Shown here piece by piece: positions 8,601-17,741 of a DNA stretch of 64,000 bases. Both the position numbers and the translations under genes were made by a program. The notes beneath the pieces were generated by a model. It had not been told where the DNA came from. It was given only the letters and a program-made list of their open reading frames with translations, and made no database searches. Position 1 is the first letter of the stretch; each line of letters starts with the position of its first letter. The DNA lies in contig NC_010995.1 in NCBI RefSeq assembly GCF_000019225.1, forward strand, positions 3,294,501 through 3,358,500, given 5' to 3'. Origin of the DNA: Cellvibrio japonicus Ueda107 (GTDB taxonomy: Bacteria > Pseudomonadota > Gammaproteobacteria > Pseudomonadales > Cellvibrionaceae).

Positions 8601-9635
8601 TTACGACGATAACAGGTCGATATTGCGCTTATCGCTCATTTCCAGGGCCATACCGCCACCGCGAGCCACACAGGTCAGCGGGTCATCCGCCACAATAAAG
8701 GGCAGGCCAGTCTCATTGGACAGGAGACGATCAATATCGCGCAACAAGGCACCGCCGCCGGTCAGCACAACCCCGCTTTCGGCAATATCGGACGCCAATT
8801 CCGGTGGCGACTGCTCCAGGGCACTTTTCACTGCCTGGACGATACCCGCCAGCGGATCTTGCAATGCTTCAAGGATTTCATCGCTGCTCAGGGTAAAGCT
8901 GCGCGGTACGCCTTCAGCCAGGTTACGGCCGCGCACGTCAATCTCACGGATCTCGCTACCGGCAAAGGCACAGCCGATCTCCTGCTTGATACGCTCAGCA
9001 GTGGCATCACCAATCACACTGCCGTAGTTGCGGCGCACATAGTTAACAATTGCCTCGTCAAAACGGTCGCCACCGATGCGCACTGAATCTGAATAAACCA
9101 CACCATTGAGGGAAATAACCGCGATCTCGGTAGTACCACCACCGATATCAACCACCATGGAGCCACTGGCCTCTGCCACCTTGAGGCCAGCGCCAATCGC
9201 CGCCGCCATAGGCTCTTCAATCAGGCGAACTTCACGCGCACCGGCACCCATGGCCGATTCGCGAATCGCGCGCTTTTCAACTTCGGTGGACAGGCAGGGA
9301 ACACTGATCAATACGCGTGGGGAGGGGTTAAACCAGGAGTTTTCATGCACTTTGCGGATAAAATGCTGGAGCATTTTTTCAGTCACCTGGAAATCGGCAA
9401 TCACACCATCTTTCAAGGGGCGAATGGCGGTGATGTTACCCGGAGTACGACCCAGCATACGCTTGGCCTCTACACCGACAGCCTCAACAATCTTGGTGCC
9501 ATTGTGGTGGCGAATCGCCACTACCGACGGCTCGTTCAATACGATGCCGCGTCCGCGGACGTAGATCAAAGTGTTTGCTGTACCCAGGTCGATGGAAAGG
9601 TCGTTGGAGAAAGCCCCACGCAGAAGTTTTAACAT
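8601..9635 (-). CDS. mreB: Actin-like rod shape-determining protein MreB
   Basis: A 344-residue protein beginning MLKLLRGAFSNDLSIDLGTANTLIYVRGRGIVLNEPSVVAI. It shows the actin-fold phosphate-1 (IDLGTANT), connect and phosphate-2 (VVDIGGGTTEIAVISL) motifs and the adenosine motif (VVLTGGGALLRDIDRLL). MreB filaments direct lateral cell-wall synthesis, so the cell is presumably rod-shaped. It is the first gene of the leftward cluster; mreC begins 55 bp after its stop. Expression presumably starts in the divergent region shared with gatCAB. Confidence 0.98.
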   Translation of the reverse strand: MLKLLRGAFSNDLSIDLGTANTLIYVRGRGIVLNEPSVVAIRHHNGTKIVEAVGVEAKRMLGRTPGNITAIRPLKDGVIADFQVTEKMLQHFIRKVHENSWFNPSPRVLISVPCLSTEVEKRAIRESAMGAGAREVRLIEEPMAAAIGAGLKVAEASGSMVVDIGGGTTEIAVISLNGVVYSDSVRIGGDRFDEAIVNYVRRNYGSVIGDATAERIKQEIGCAFAGSEIREIDVRGRNLAEGVPRSFTLSSDEILEALQDPLAGIVQAVKSALEQSPPELASDIAESGVVLTGGGALLRDIDRLLSNETGLPFIVADDPLTCVARGGGMALEMSDKRNIDLLSS

Positions 9636-10076
9636 GTCGAAACGAAGCCTTAATAATCAAGAAACTGTTTTTAGTAGAAAGAATTCTGAGCCAGGCACAG
9701 CTGACTGAAATGAGTGACGCAACTGCATCCACAAAGTACCGGACACTTCACGATAACCCGCTGCAATCTACCTTCGGGAGCGGCAAAAGTTCCGGTAGCG
9801 TTTTAAAGCGGTGAAGTATAAGTGAATTTTTTACATTTATCTGAGCTAAATCACCTGCCGAAAGGAATTTTTCCAGGTTTTTTTCGGGAAAACAGCAAGG
9901 GGCAATTCCCAACCAGGCCTCTCACCGGTATCAGGGATTTAGAGGCAGGCACAAATGTGGTACCTTGGCCGCCTATTTTTACCCCGAGCACCCGCTCCCC
10001 GCCTGGCGTCATCCGGTTTGCGCACCGATGGAACCAGGCAGTGCTACCTGTATTCCACCAATTGGAGTTAAACCCC
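9636..10076. promoter_or_regulatory. Divergent intergenic region between mreB and gatC
   Basis: These 441 bp separate the leftward mre operon from the rightward gat operon and must contain the promoters of both. An open frame runs into gatC from 9822, but its predicted N-terminal extension does not belong to the GatC family and is not treated as coding. A Shine-Dalgarno-like GGAG lies at 10064-10067 ahead of gatC. No unambiguous -35/-10 pair could be assigned by eye. Confidence 0.5.
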
Positions 10077-10364
10077 ATGGCTGTAGATACCTCTGATATT
10101 GCCAAGCTGGCCACATTGGCACGTATACAGATTTCCGATGAAGCGGCTGTTGAAGCAGCCAAGAGCATTTCCGATGTCCTCGCCCTCGTTGACCAACTAC
10201 AAGCGGTCAATACCGATGATGTACTGCCGATGGCGCATCCGCTCGACGCTACCCAGCGCCTGCGCCCTGACCAGGTGAATGAACCCAATCAGCGCGAGCT
10301 ATTCCAATCCATCGCCCCGGCAATCCAGGATGGTTTGTACCTGGTACCCCAGGTCATTGAATAA
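10077..10364 (+). CDS. gatC: Asp/Glu-tRNA(Asn/Gln) amidotransferase subunit C
   Basis: A 95-residue protein starting MAVDTSDIAKLATLARIQISDE, the typical GatC N-terminus, and containing VDQLQAVNTDDVLPMAHPLD and the C-terminal LVPQVIE. GatC is the small subunit that wraps and stabilises GatA in the GatCAB complex, which converts Asp-tRNA(Asn) or Glu-tRNA(Gln) to the amide forms. ATG 10077 is preceded by GGAG about 10 bp upstream. It is the first gene of gatCAB, and gatA follows after 82 bp. Confidence 0.96.
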   Translation: MAVDTSDIAKLATLARIQISDEAAVEAAKSISDVLALVDQLQAVNTDDVLPMAHPLDATQRLRPDQVNEPNQRELFQSIAPAIQDGLYLVPQVIE

Positions 10365-10446
10365 CCGCCTGCTCTACAGGCCGGCAGCATCGCACTCATT
10401 TTTATAAGCCGGTGAAATATCACCGAACAGGATCAGGACTTTCGCA

Positions 10447-11901
<1,455 letters not shown>

Positions 11902-11912
11902 GAGCAACGACT

Positions 11913-13358
11913 ATGCAATGGGAAACTGTTATCGGGTTGGAAGTACACGTTCAACTCGCCACCAAAACCAAAATTTTCTCCGGCGCCAGCACCGCTTTTG
12001 GCGCTGAGCCAAATACCCAGGCCTGTGCGATTGACCTGGCGCTACCCGGCACCCTGCCAACACCCAACGCCGAAGCTTTCCGCTTCGCCACCATGTTTGG
12101 GCTGGCAGTCAATGCTGAAATTGGCAAACGCTCGGTGTTTGAGCGCAAAAATTATTTCTACCCGGATTTGCCCAAAGGCTATCAAACCACGCAGTTGGCC
12201 GAGCCAATCGTTGGCGCTGGTTATGTTGACCTGGAACTTGAGGGGGGCCGCACCAAGCGCGTGCGCATCCATCACGCGCACCTGGAAGAAGATGCGGGTA
12301 AATCCCTGCATGAAGACTTTGCCGGTATGAGTGGTATCGACCTGAACCGCGCCGGCACACCGCTGATTGAAGTGGTTACCGAGCCGGATATGCGCAGCGC
12401 TGAAGAGGCCGTGGCCTTCGCCAAAAAACTGCATTCCATTGTCACCTCACTGGAAATCTGCGACGGCGATATGAGCCAGGGTTCCATGCGTTTCGACGTC
12501 AATATTTCTGTGCGCCCCAAAGGCCAGGAAAAATTCGGTACCCGCACCGAAACCAAAAACCTCAACTCCTTTAAGTTTATGGAAGAGGCGATTGCCCTGG
12601 AGGTAGAGCGCCAAATCGATGTACTGGAAGACGGTGGCAAAATTATTCAGGAAACCCGTTTGTACAACGGCGACACCAAAAAGGCGCGCAGCATGCGCAG
12701 TAAGGAAGACAGCAACGACTACCGCTATTTTCCCTGCCCCGACCTGCTGCCCGTCATTCTGGATGACGACTATATCGACGCTGTACGCCAGCAAATGCCG
12801 GAGCTGCCCGATGCTCGCCAGGCGCGCTTTATCGGGCAATACGCACTAAGCAGCTACGATGCAGGCCAACTGTCTGCCGATAAATTGGTTGCCGCTTTCT
12901 TCGAACAAACGGCACAACTGTCGCAGGATGCCAAACTCTCGGCCAACTGGGTGCTGGGTGAATTAGCAGCTCATTTGAATAAGACCGAACAACGCATTAG
13001 CAACTCCACTGTCACCCCTGAATTACTGGCAGGCCTGATAGCACGCATTAAAGACGGCACCTTGTCCAGCAAAATCGCCAAATTGGTGTTTGAAGCCATT
13101 TGCAACGGCGAAGGCGATGCCGATAGCATTATCGATACGCGCGGTTTAAAACAGGTCTCCGATACCGGCGCGCTGGAAAAAATGATCGATGAGGTTATCG
13201 CGAAAAATCCACAGCAGGTGGACAACTACCGCAATGCCGACGACAGCAAGCGCCCTAAAATGCTCGGCTTCTTCGTGGGTCAGGTAATGAAAGCCAGCCA
13301 GGGCCAGGCCAACCCGCAGGCACTGAACGAATTGTTACTGAAAAAATTGAACACTTAA
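11913..13358 (+). CDS. gatB: Asp/Glu-tRNA(Asn/Gln) amidotransferase subunit B
   Basis: A 481-residue GatB. It starts MQWETVIGLEVHVQLATKTKIFSGAS, with the family motifs NAEIGKRSVFERKNYFYPDLPKGYQ, IHHAHLEEDAGKSLH and the tRNA-tail YqeY-like C-terminal domain (from about residue 330). GatB phosphorylates the misacylated tRNA and transfers the amide. A strong AGGAG lies 7-11 bp before the ATG. It ends the gatCAB set; a small conserved gene follows 11 bp later in the same direction. Confidence 0.98.
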   Translation: MQWETVIGLEVHVQLATKTKIFSGASTAFGAEPNTQACAIDLALPGTLPTPNAEAFRFATMFGLAVNAEIGKRSVFERKNYFYPDLPKGYQTTQLAEPIVGAGYVDLELEGGRTKRVRIHHAHLEEDAGKSLHEDFAGMSGIDLNRAGTPLIEVVTEPDMRSAEEAVAFAKKLHSIVTSLEICDGDMSQGSMRFDVNISVRPKGQEKFGTRTETKNLNSFKFMEEAIALEVERQIDVLEDGGKIIQETRLYNGDTKKARSMRSKEDSNDYRYFPCPDLLPVILDDDYIDAVRQQMPELPDARQARFIGQYALSSYDAGQLSADKLVAAFFEQTAQLSQDAKLSANWVLGELAAHLNKTEQRISNSTVTPELLAGLIARIKDGTLSSKIAKLVFEAICNGEGDADSIIDTRGLKQVSDTGALEKMIDEVIAKNPQQVDNYRNADDSKRPKMLGFFVGQVMKASQGQANPQALNELLLKKLNT

Positions 13359-13369
13359 GAGATAGCAAC

Positions 13370-13666
13370 ATGAGCCTACGCAAAGACAAAGAAAAAGTCC
13401 TCGGTGAAATTTTTGACGAGGAGCGGATCAAAACCTTTTTGGACTATCCGGCACCAGCCGGCGTCAATGCAGATTATCATTTACTGGAAAAAGCCTACCG
13501 CGGCATGCGCGGGGAAAACTTCAGCACCTTCGTGCGCCTGTTTGCAGAAGCGGGTCGAGATCTGAATGCTGTAGGCCCAGAGGGGAAAACATTTTTGCAA
13601 GTGGTGAAGCACCATCGCAACGGTGAGGAGTATGCACTGGCACTAGAAGCCGCAGGAGCACAATAA
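13370..13666 (+). CDS. Small conserved protein of the PA4642 type
   Basis: A 98-residue soluble protein, MSLRKDKEKVLGEIFDEERIKTFLDYPAPAGVN..., with YHLLEKAYRGMRGENFSTFVRLFAEAGRDLNAVGPEGKTFLQVVKHH. From memory this resembles the uncharacterised Pseudomonas PA4642 family; no function is established. The C-terminal half reads like a single ankyrin-like repeat (FAEAGRDLNAVGPEGKTFL). It begins 11 bp after gatB and may be translated with it. It originally ended at a bidirectional terminator that is now split by an IS element. Confidence 0.75.
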   Translation: MSLRKDKEKVLGEIFDEERIKTFLDYPAPAGVNADYHLLEKAYRGMRGENFSTFVRLFAEAGRDLNAVGPEGKTFLQVVKHHRNGEEYALALEAAGAQ

Positions 13667-13733
13667 CCTTTCACCAGTCCAATAAAAAAGGCAGCCACAG
13701 CCACTGCTGTCCCATAGTTTGTAGATAAAAGAA

Positions 13734-13802
13734 AAGCCTGTTTTCCAAGTTGATACAATGTAAGTGCGACCAAACATTGGTAAAACAAAGGAAAACAGGC
13801 TT
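13734..13802 (+). promoter_or_regulatory. Inverted repeat over the transposase start region, IS4 copy 1
   Basis: A perfect 13-bp inverted repeat, AAGCCTGTTTTCC at 13734-13746 and GGAAAACAGGCTT at 13790-13802, flanks 43 bp. The right arm holds part of the Shine-Dalgarno-like AAAGGA and ends on the first base of the TTG start codon. Transcripts entering from outside would fold this hairpin and hide the ribosome site. Transcripts started inside the loop would lack the left arm. That is a known IS strategy against impinging transcription; its role here is inferred. Confidence 0.7.
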
Positions 13803-14953
13803 TGTCACATTCTAACACCGCATTTCATCAACTACTCAAACCTTTATCGAGACATGAATTTGAAGCGGAAGCTAAAAAGCATCATGTCGGCCAAAAATTG
13901 CGCTCGGCCACCCGCTGGGATCAATTTGTCGGCATGGCCATGTCGCAGCTCTCTGGCCGCCAAAGCTTGCGTGATATTCAATCCAATCTCGAAGCACAGC
14001 AGCATAAACTTTATCATCTCGGTGCCAAGCCAATAGCCCGTTCAACGTTGGCACGAATCAACGAAGTACAGCCCGCCGAACTCTACAAACACGTATTTGC
14101 TCGTCTGCTTCACCGCTGTAAATCCATGCAGGGCAAACACAAATTCCAGTTTAAAAATCCGCTGTACTCCCTTGATGCCAGCGCGATTGATTTATCGCTG
14201 TCGGTATTTCCCTGGGCGGCGCATCGAGATGACACAGCAAATGTAAAATTAAGTGTTGGCCTGAATCATGGCACCCAAGTGCCGGAGTTTGTCGCACTCA
14301 GTGATGGCCAGGAAAACGACATGATTGAGGGACGAAAATTTGATTTTCCCAAAGGCAGCATCGTTGCGTTTGATAAAGGCTACGTGGATTACCGCTGGTT
14401 TAAGTTATTGACAGATAAAGGAGTTTTCTTTGTAACCCGCTTGCGCGCCAAAGCCGTCTATCGCGTGGAAGAACGTCGCTATGCCGACAGCAGCAAAGGT
14501 ATTATCAGTGATCAGGTCATTCAATTATCCAGCGCTCATGCGATCAAACGCGGCGCACCGAAGTTGCGTCGAATTGGCTATCGTGACGCAACAACCGGCA
14601 AATTCTATGAGTTTCTCACCAACAACTTTCAGCTGGCGGCGGCCACAATTGCAGCGATTTATAAGGATCGCTGGCAGGTGGAGTTGTTCTTCAAAGCGAT
14701 CAAACAAAACCTGAAGATCAAAGCGTTTGTGGGCACTTCAAGAAATGCGGTGTTAACACAAATTTGGATTGCCATGATTACGTATCTATTGTTGGCATTT
14801 TCGCGTCACAGCACTAAAGCGGGATGGACAGTTCAACGGATCATGAGGGTAATTCAGTTAAATTTGTTTGAGCGTAGGAGTCTAAAAAGCATCCTGATAC
14901 CGGACCCGCCGAATCATAAAAAAAGCGAGCCTCAAATGAGGCTCGCCTTATGA
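13802..14953 (+). CDS. IS4-family DDE transposase, copy 1
   Basis: A 383-residue transposase. Candidate catalytic residues are D125 (LDASAIDLS), D191 (VAFDKGYVDY) and E294 in the YREK-like block (YKDRWQVELFFKAIKQNLKIKAF). The N-terminal DUF4372-like part (HQLLKPLSRHEFEAEAKKHHVGQKLRSATRWDQF) is typical of IS4-group transposases found in many copies in environmental bacteria. The start is taken as TTG 13802, with AAAGGA about 9 bp upstream; the next ATG would remove much of the N-terminal domain. The frame is intact, and with terminal repeats and target duplication present the element is probably active. Confidence 0.93.
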   Translation: MSHSNTAFHQLLKPLSRHEFEAEAKKHHVGQKLRSATRWDQFVGMAMSQLSGRQSLRDIQSNLEAQQHKLYHLGAKPIARSTLARINEVQPAELYKHVFARLLHRCKSMQGKHKFQFKNPLYSLDASAIDLSLSVFPWAAHRDDTANVKLSVGLNHGTQVPEFVALSDGQENDMIEGRKFDFPKGSIVAFDKGYVDYRWFKLLTDKGVFFVTRLRAKAVYRVEERRYADSSKGIISDQVIQLSSAHAIKRGAPKLRRIGYRDATTGKFYEFLTNNFQLAAATIAAIYKDRWQVELFFKAIKQNLKIKAFVGTSRNAVLTQIWIAMITYLLLAFSRHSTKAGWTVQRIMRVIQLNLFERRSLKSILIPDPPNHKKSEPQMRLAL

Positions 14954-15013
14954 GTAGAACTATGGGACAGCAGTGCAGCCACAGCTGCCTTTTTTATTGG
15001 CGTGAAAAAGAGC

Positions 15014-15667
15014 TTATTCGTTCGGAATCAATTCCAGTTCTACACGACGATTCTGCTCGCGCCCCGTCGGTGTATCGTTGCTGGCAACGGGATAGCGTGA
15101 ACCATAACCATATGCCTGAATACGCGCACTGGCCACTTTCTGGCTGCGCAGATACATAGCAACACTGTCCGCACGGCGCTCACTGAGTGGCTGGTTAATA
15201 CTATCACTACCGGTAGAATCGGTATGGCCGGTTACTCGAATCGAGGTCTGGTTGAACTCAGCTACAACCTTGGCAACAGAATTTAACACCGGAAAGAAAT
15301 CCGAGCGGATATCAGCGCTACTGGTTGCAAAGGTGATATTGCCAGGCATGATCAGATAAAGGTTATTACCTTCGCGTCTCACCTGTACACCAGTACCTTG
15401 CAGCTCGGCGCGCAGCTTGGCTTCCTGGCGGTCCATGTAGTTACCTACACCACCACCGATAACACCACCAATAGCGGCGCCCTTGAGGGCACGCTCACGG
15501 CGATCTTTGGCGTTGTCGCCTGTTGCCGCTCCCAACACCGCGCCAGCGACGGCACCAATACCGGCTCCTTTTGCGGTTTTACTGGTTTTTTGCTCGCCAG
15601 TGTAGGGATCTGTTGTCGTACAACCGATCATGGTAAAACTGAGCAAGAGTGCGATGATGTATTTCAT
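15014..15667 (-). CDS. OmpA-family lipoprotein with glycine zipper (YiaD-like)
   Basis: A 217-residue protein. The signal peptide ends in a lipobox (MKYIIALLLSFTMIGC, Cys16), so it should be a lipoprotein, probably outer-membrane. Residues about 33-75 form a glycine-zipper region (GAGIGAVAGAVLGAATG, GAAIGGVIGGGVG). Residues about 105-215 form an OmpA C-terminal peptidoglycan-binding domain with the VTGHTDSTGSDSINQPLSERRADSV signature. Such proteins link the outer membrane to the cell wall. It is convergent with the PA4642-type gene across the IS-split terminator. The downstream end of its transcript is affected by the insertion. Confidence 0.9.
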   Translation of the reverse strand: MKYIIALLLSFTMIGCTTTDPYTGEQKTSKTAKGAGIGAVAGAVLGAATGDNAKDRRERALKGAAIGGVIGGGVGNYMDRQEAKLRAELQGTGVQVRREGNNLYLIMPGNITFATSSADIRSDFFPVLNSVAKVVAEFNQTSIRVTGHTDSTGSDSINQPLSERRADSVAMYLRSQKVASARIQAYGYGSRYPVASNDTPTGREQNRRVELELIPNE

Positions 15668-15958
15668 GGAGTGTTTCTCTCTGTGAATAAAACCTGTTGG
15701 TGTAAAACGAAGCTTCCTTTATGCAGGTGGGTTGTAGCTCTTAACCGAATTACCAGAAACTAACCTGCGCCACCTGCAAAAATGTACCTGCATTTTTGTT
15801 GTCCCCGACTGAACAACAACTGAACTTTGACGACACTCATCGCAATTCAGAGTTGTCATATTAGGCCAGAGACTGCAACAATGCGCCAGCAGATTCCTCT
15901 GCTATTTGATCTATTCTGTTAAATGGAACTACAACTTTACGCCAGAGTGGGCACTTTT

Positions 15959-16483
15959 ATGAACACAGTATTTCACAAACCCTGCTGGTTACTATTGGTT
16001 CTGGTACTTGGCATTACAGGTTGCCAGAAATATTCCGTTAGCCTTAATGACAAAGTCATTTATACACCACCGGGATTATTCAAGGATTATCAAATTACCG
16101 ATGAACTTCTGGCAGGCTGCGTTGAACAAACCATCAGCGATAAGCAAATCACCCAGATTGAACAACTGACCCAGTTGAACTGCAGTAATGCAGGTATTCG
16201 CTCATTAGCCGGTCTGGAAAAATTCTATGCGTTAAGTGAACTGAACCTGGCCTACAACCAACTCACGGATGTGACCACACTGGGCAAATTGGCGCGACTG
16301 CAGAGACTGGTACTCACCGGCAATCCTATTGAAGATGCCACGGCCCTGTTGCCTTTGGTTAATCTGCAGGAGCTTAATCTGGCTGAAGTCAGCCGCTTGC
16401 GCTGCGCCTCCCTGGATCAACTCAAACGCAACCTGGCAGAACAAAAGGCCAAGGTGATATGGCCCGGGCATTGCGATTCGTAA
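15959..16483 (+). CDS. Leucine-rich-repeat lipoprotein
   Basis: A 174-residue protein starting at ATG 15959. An in-frame upstream ATG at 15923 would put 12 residues before a clear signal peptide. The lipobox ends LVLGITGC. The mature part contains LRR-like units with the LxxLxLxxN pattern (LTQLNCSNAGIRSLAGLEKFYALSELNLAYNQLTDVTTLGKLARLQRLVLTGNPIEDATALLPLVNLQELNLAE). It ends with a cysteine (WPGHCDS) that might pair with another mature cysteine. The repeats suggest protein or ligand binding at the cell surface or in the periplasm; no specific function is recognised. It stands alone, divergent from the OmpA lipoprotein gene. Confidence 0.8.
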   Translation: MNTVFHKPCWLLLVLVLGITGCQKYSVSLNDKVIYTPPGLFKDYQITDELLAGCVEQTISDKQITQIEQLTQLNCSNAGIRSLAGLEKFYALSELNLAYNQLTDVTTLGKLARLQRLVLTGNPIEDATALLPLVNLQELNLAEVSRLRCASLDQLKRNLAEQKAKVIWPGHCDS

Positions 16484-16518
16484 ATAAATCCAGCAGGAAA
16501 TAACCTGACCGAGGATGG

Positions 16519-16797
16519 CTAGACTGATTTTCCCTTGATAAACATTAAACCGATAGTATTGCGCAGTTGGTGTACAACCCTCATCGGCACAGCATCCTGG
16601 TTAACAGCGCCAATGGTTTTACGGAATTTCACCATCACCTCGGTGCCAATCGGAGGGCACACCTGGTTTTCAATCTATACCTGGGCACCGCCGTCAGAGA
16701 TGTCTTTGGCAAAGCCAACAATAGTGCCAAAACTCGGATGGGACATCTCAACCCGAAAGGAAGTAGAGGTACGTTCATACATTCGACGTTCGATCAC
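16519..16797 (-). pseudogene. PilZ-domain protein interrupted by an in-frame amber codon
   Basis: The minus strand from GTG 16797 encodes VIERRMYERTSTSFRVEMSH, then FAKDISDGGAQV, then TAG at 16677-16675. The same frame continues for 51 codons after the TAG (IENQVCPPIGTEVMVKFRKT and onward) to the final stop at 16519. Both halves together make a 92-codon PilZ domain with the c-di-GMP motifs RxxxR (RMYER) and D-x-S-x-x-G (DISDGG). A GGGAG-type ribosome site precedes the GTG. No frameshift is needed; a single base change explains the loss. A sequencing error or readthrough cannot be excluded. Confidence 0.75.
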
Positions 16798-16937
16798 AGT
16801 CTTTTCTCCCAAGGTTTATACCCAACAGCAGCCATAGCCGGGCTTGCGATTTTGCTATCAATTGCCAGAGTATAGCCAGAATAGTGAAATATGCCGCCAA
16901 TAACCTAAAAGCGTGAAAAAAGTAACAAATTGCTATA

Positions 16938-16968
16938 AGAAAAAAGGGAGCGACATTTGCTCCCTTTA
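16938..16968 (-). terminator. Rho-independent terminator after purC
   Basis: On the minus strand the stem AAAGGGAGC / GCTCCCTTT (7-base loop) is followed by a run of T (complement of the A-tract at 16938-16945). It lies 27-57 bp beyond the purC stop and should end the leftward dapA-bamC-MBL-purC transcript. Confidence 0.85.
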
Positions 16969-16994
16969 CATAGACAGCCAACCGGATAACAGGC

Positions 16995-17705
16995 TTAGAA
17001 GGTTAATCCCAAACGCTGGCCAACCAGCTCGTAGGACTCAACCACATTGCCCAGATTTTGACGGAAACGGTCTTTATCAAGCTTTTCACGCGTATCCTTA
17101 TCCCACAGGCGGCAACCGTCCGGTGAGAACTCATCGCCCAGGATAACTTCGCCTTTGTGCAGCCCAAATTCCACCTTGAAATCCACCAACAGCATATTGC
17201 CTGCGGCAAACAGATCTTTGAGTACTTCATTAATTTTGAAGGTTAGCTCTTTCATGCGCGCCAATTGCTCACGAGTTGCCCAGCCAAACGACTCTACATG
17301 GGATTCATTGATCATTGGGTCACCCAAGGCATCATTCTTGAGGAAAAGCTCAAAGGTGGGCGGATTCAATACCTGGCCCTCCTGCACACCAAGGCGACGA
17401 ACCAGGGAGCCGGCGGCCAGGTTGCGCACCACACACTCCACAGGAATCATGTCCATTTTTTTAACCAGGGCTTCAGTATCCGACAAGAGCTTTACAAAAT
17501 GGGTAGGGATGCCAGCAGCCTGTAATTTGCCCATGATGAACGCATTGAACTTGTTGTTCACCATGCCCTTGCGATCCAGTTGCTCGACACGCTTGCCATC
17601 AAAGGCCGAAGTGTCGTTACGGAAGAGCATGACCAGATGATCCGGGTCGTCAGTGTTAAAAATGGATTTTGCTTTACCCGCGTAAAGTTGCTCGCGTTTT
17701 TCCAT
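16995..17705 (-). CDS. purC: Phosphoribosylaminoimidazole-succinocarboxamide synthase
   Basis: A 236-residue SAICAR synthetase: MEKREQLYAGKAKSIFNTDDPDHL at the N-terminus, with LFRNDTSAFDGKRV, VECVVRNLAAGSLVRRLG and LVDFKVEFGLHKGEVILGDEFSPDGCRLWD. It joins CAIR and aspartate in purine synthesis. E. coli PurC is 237 residues. The start is ATG 17705; the open frame runs to 17735 but would add ten non-family residues. It is the last gene of the leftward group after bamC and the MBL gene, 36 bp after the latter, and is followed by its own terminator. Confidence 0.97.
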   Translation of the reverse strand: MEKREQLYAGKAKSIFNTDDPDHLVMLFRNDTSAFDGKRVEQLDRKGMVNNKFNAFIMGKLQAAGIPTHFVKLLSDTEALVKKMDMIPVECVVRNLAAGSLVRRLGVQEGQVLNPPTFELFLKNDALGDPMINESHVESFGWATREQLARMKELTFKINEVLKDLFAAGNMLLVDFKVEFGLHKGEVILGDEFSPDGCRLWDKDTREKLDKDRFRQNLGNVVESYELVGQRLGLTF

Positions 17706-17741
17706 GATGGATCTGCCTGAAAAAATGAAAACCAAAAAGGA

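Larger units (their letters stand above)
13702..14975 (+). mobile_element. IS4-type insertion sequence, copy 1
   Basis: A 1274-bp element bounded by near-perfect 19-bp terminal inverted repeats (cactgctgtcccatagttt at 13702-13720, its complement with one mismatch ending at 14975). It is flanked by 10-bp direct repeats cagccacagc at 13692-13701 and 14976-14985, direct evidence of transposition. It holds one transposase gene. A second copy lies at 47547-48820 in the same orientation, with the same length and an identical predicted transposase. The transposase has a DDE catalytic domain with the IS4-type Y..R..VELFFKAIKQNLKI block. Confidence 0.95.
13682..14997. terminator. Bidirectional Rho-independent terminator split by an IS
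   Basis: Removing the IS and one copy of its 10-bp target duplication restores an A-tract, the stem GGCAGC, loop CACA, stem GCTGCC and a T-tract. This is a symmetric terminator serving the PA4642-type gene from the left and the convergent OmpA lipoprotein gene from the right. The left part (from 13682) and the right part (to about 14997) now lie on either side of the element. The duplication leaves each side with a copy of the loop region, so the stem GGCAGC (13690-13695) to GCTGCC (14984-14989) can no longer form locally. Confidence 0.8.

Noticed and set aside
9822..10076. Long N-terminal extension of GatC starting at 9822
   Set aside because: The added residues have no GatC similarity. The ATG at 10077 gives the usual 95-residue protein and has a ribosome site; the extension covers the promoter region.
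13702..14975. CRISPR-like or phage origin of the repeated segments
   Set aside because: The repeats are two copies of single-gene IS elements with terminal inverted repeats and target duplications. No spacer-repeat pattern was seen anywhere in the window.
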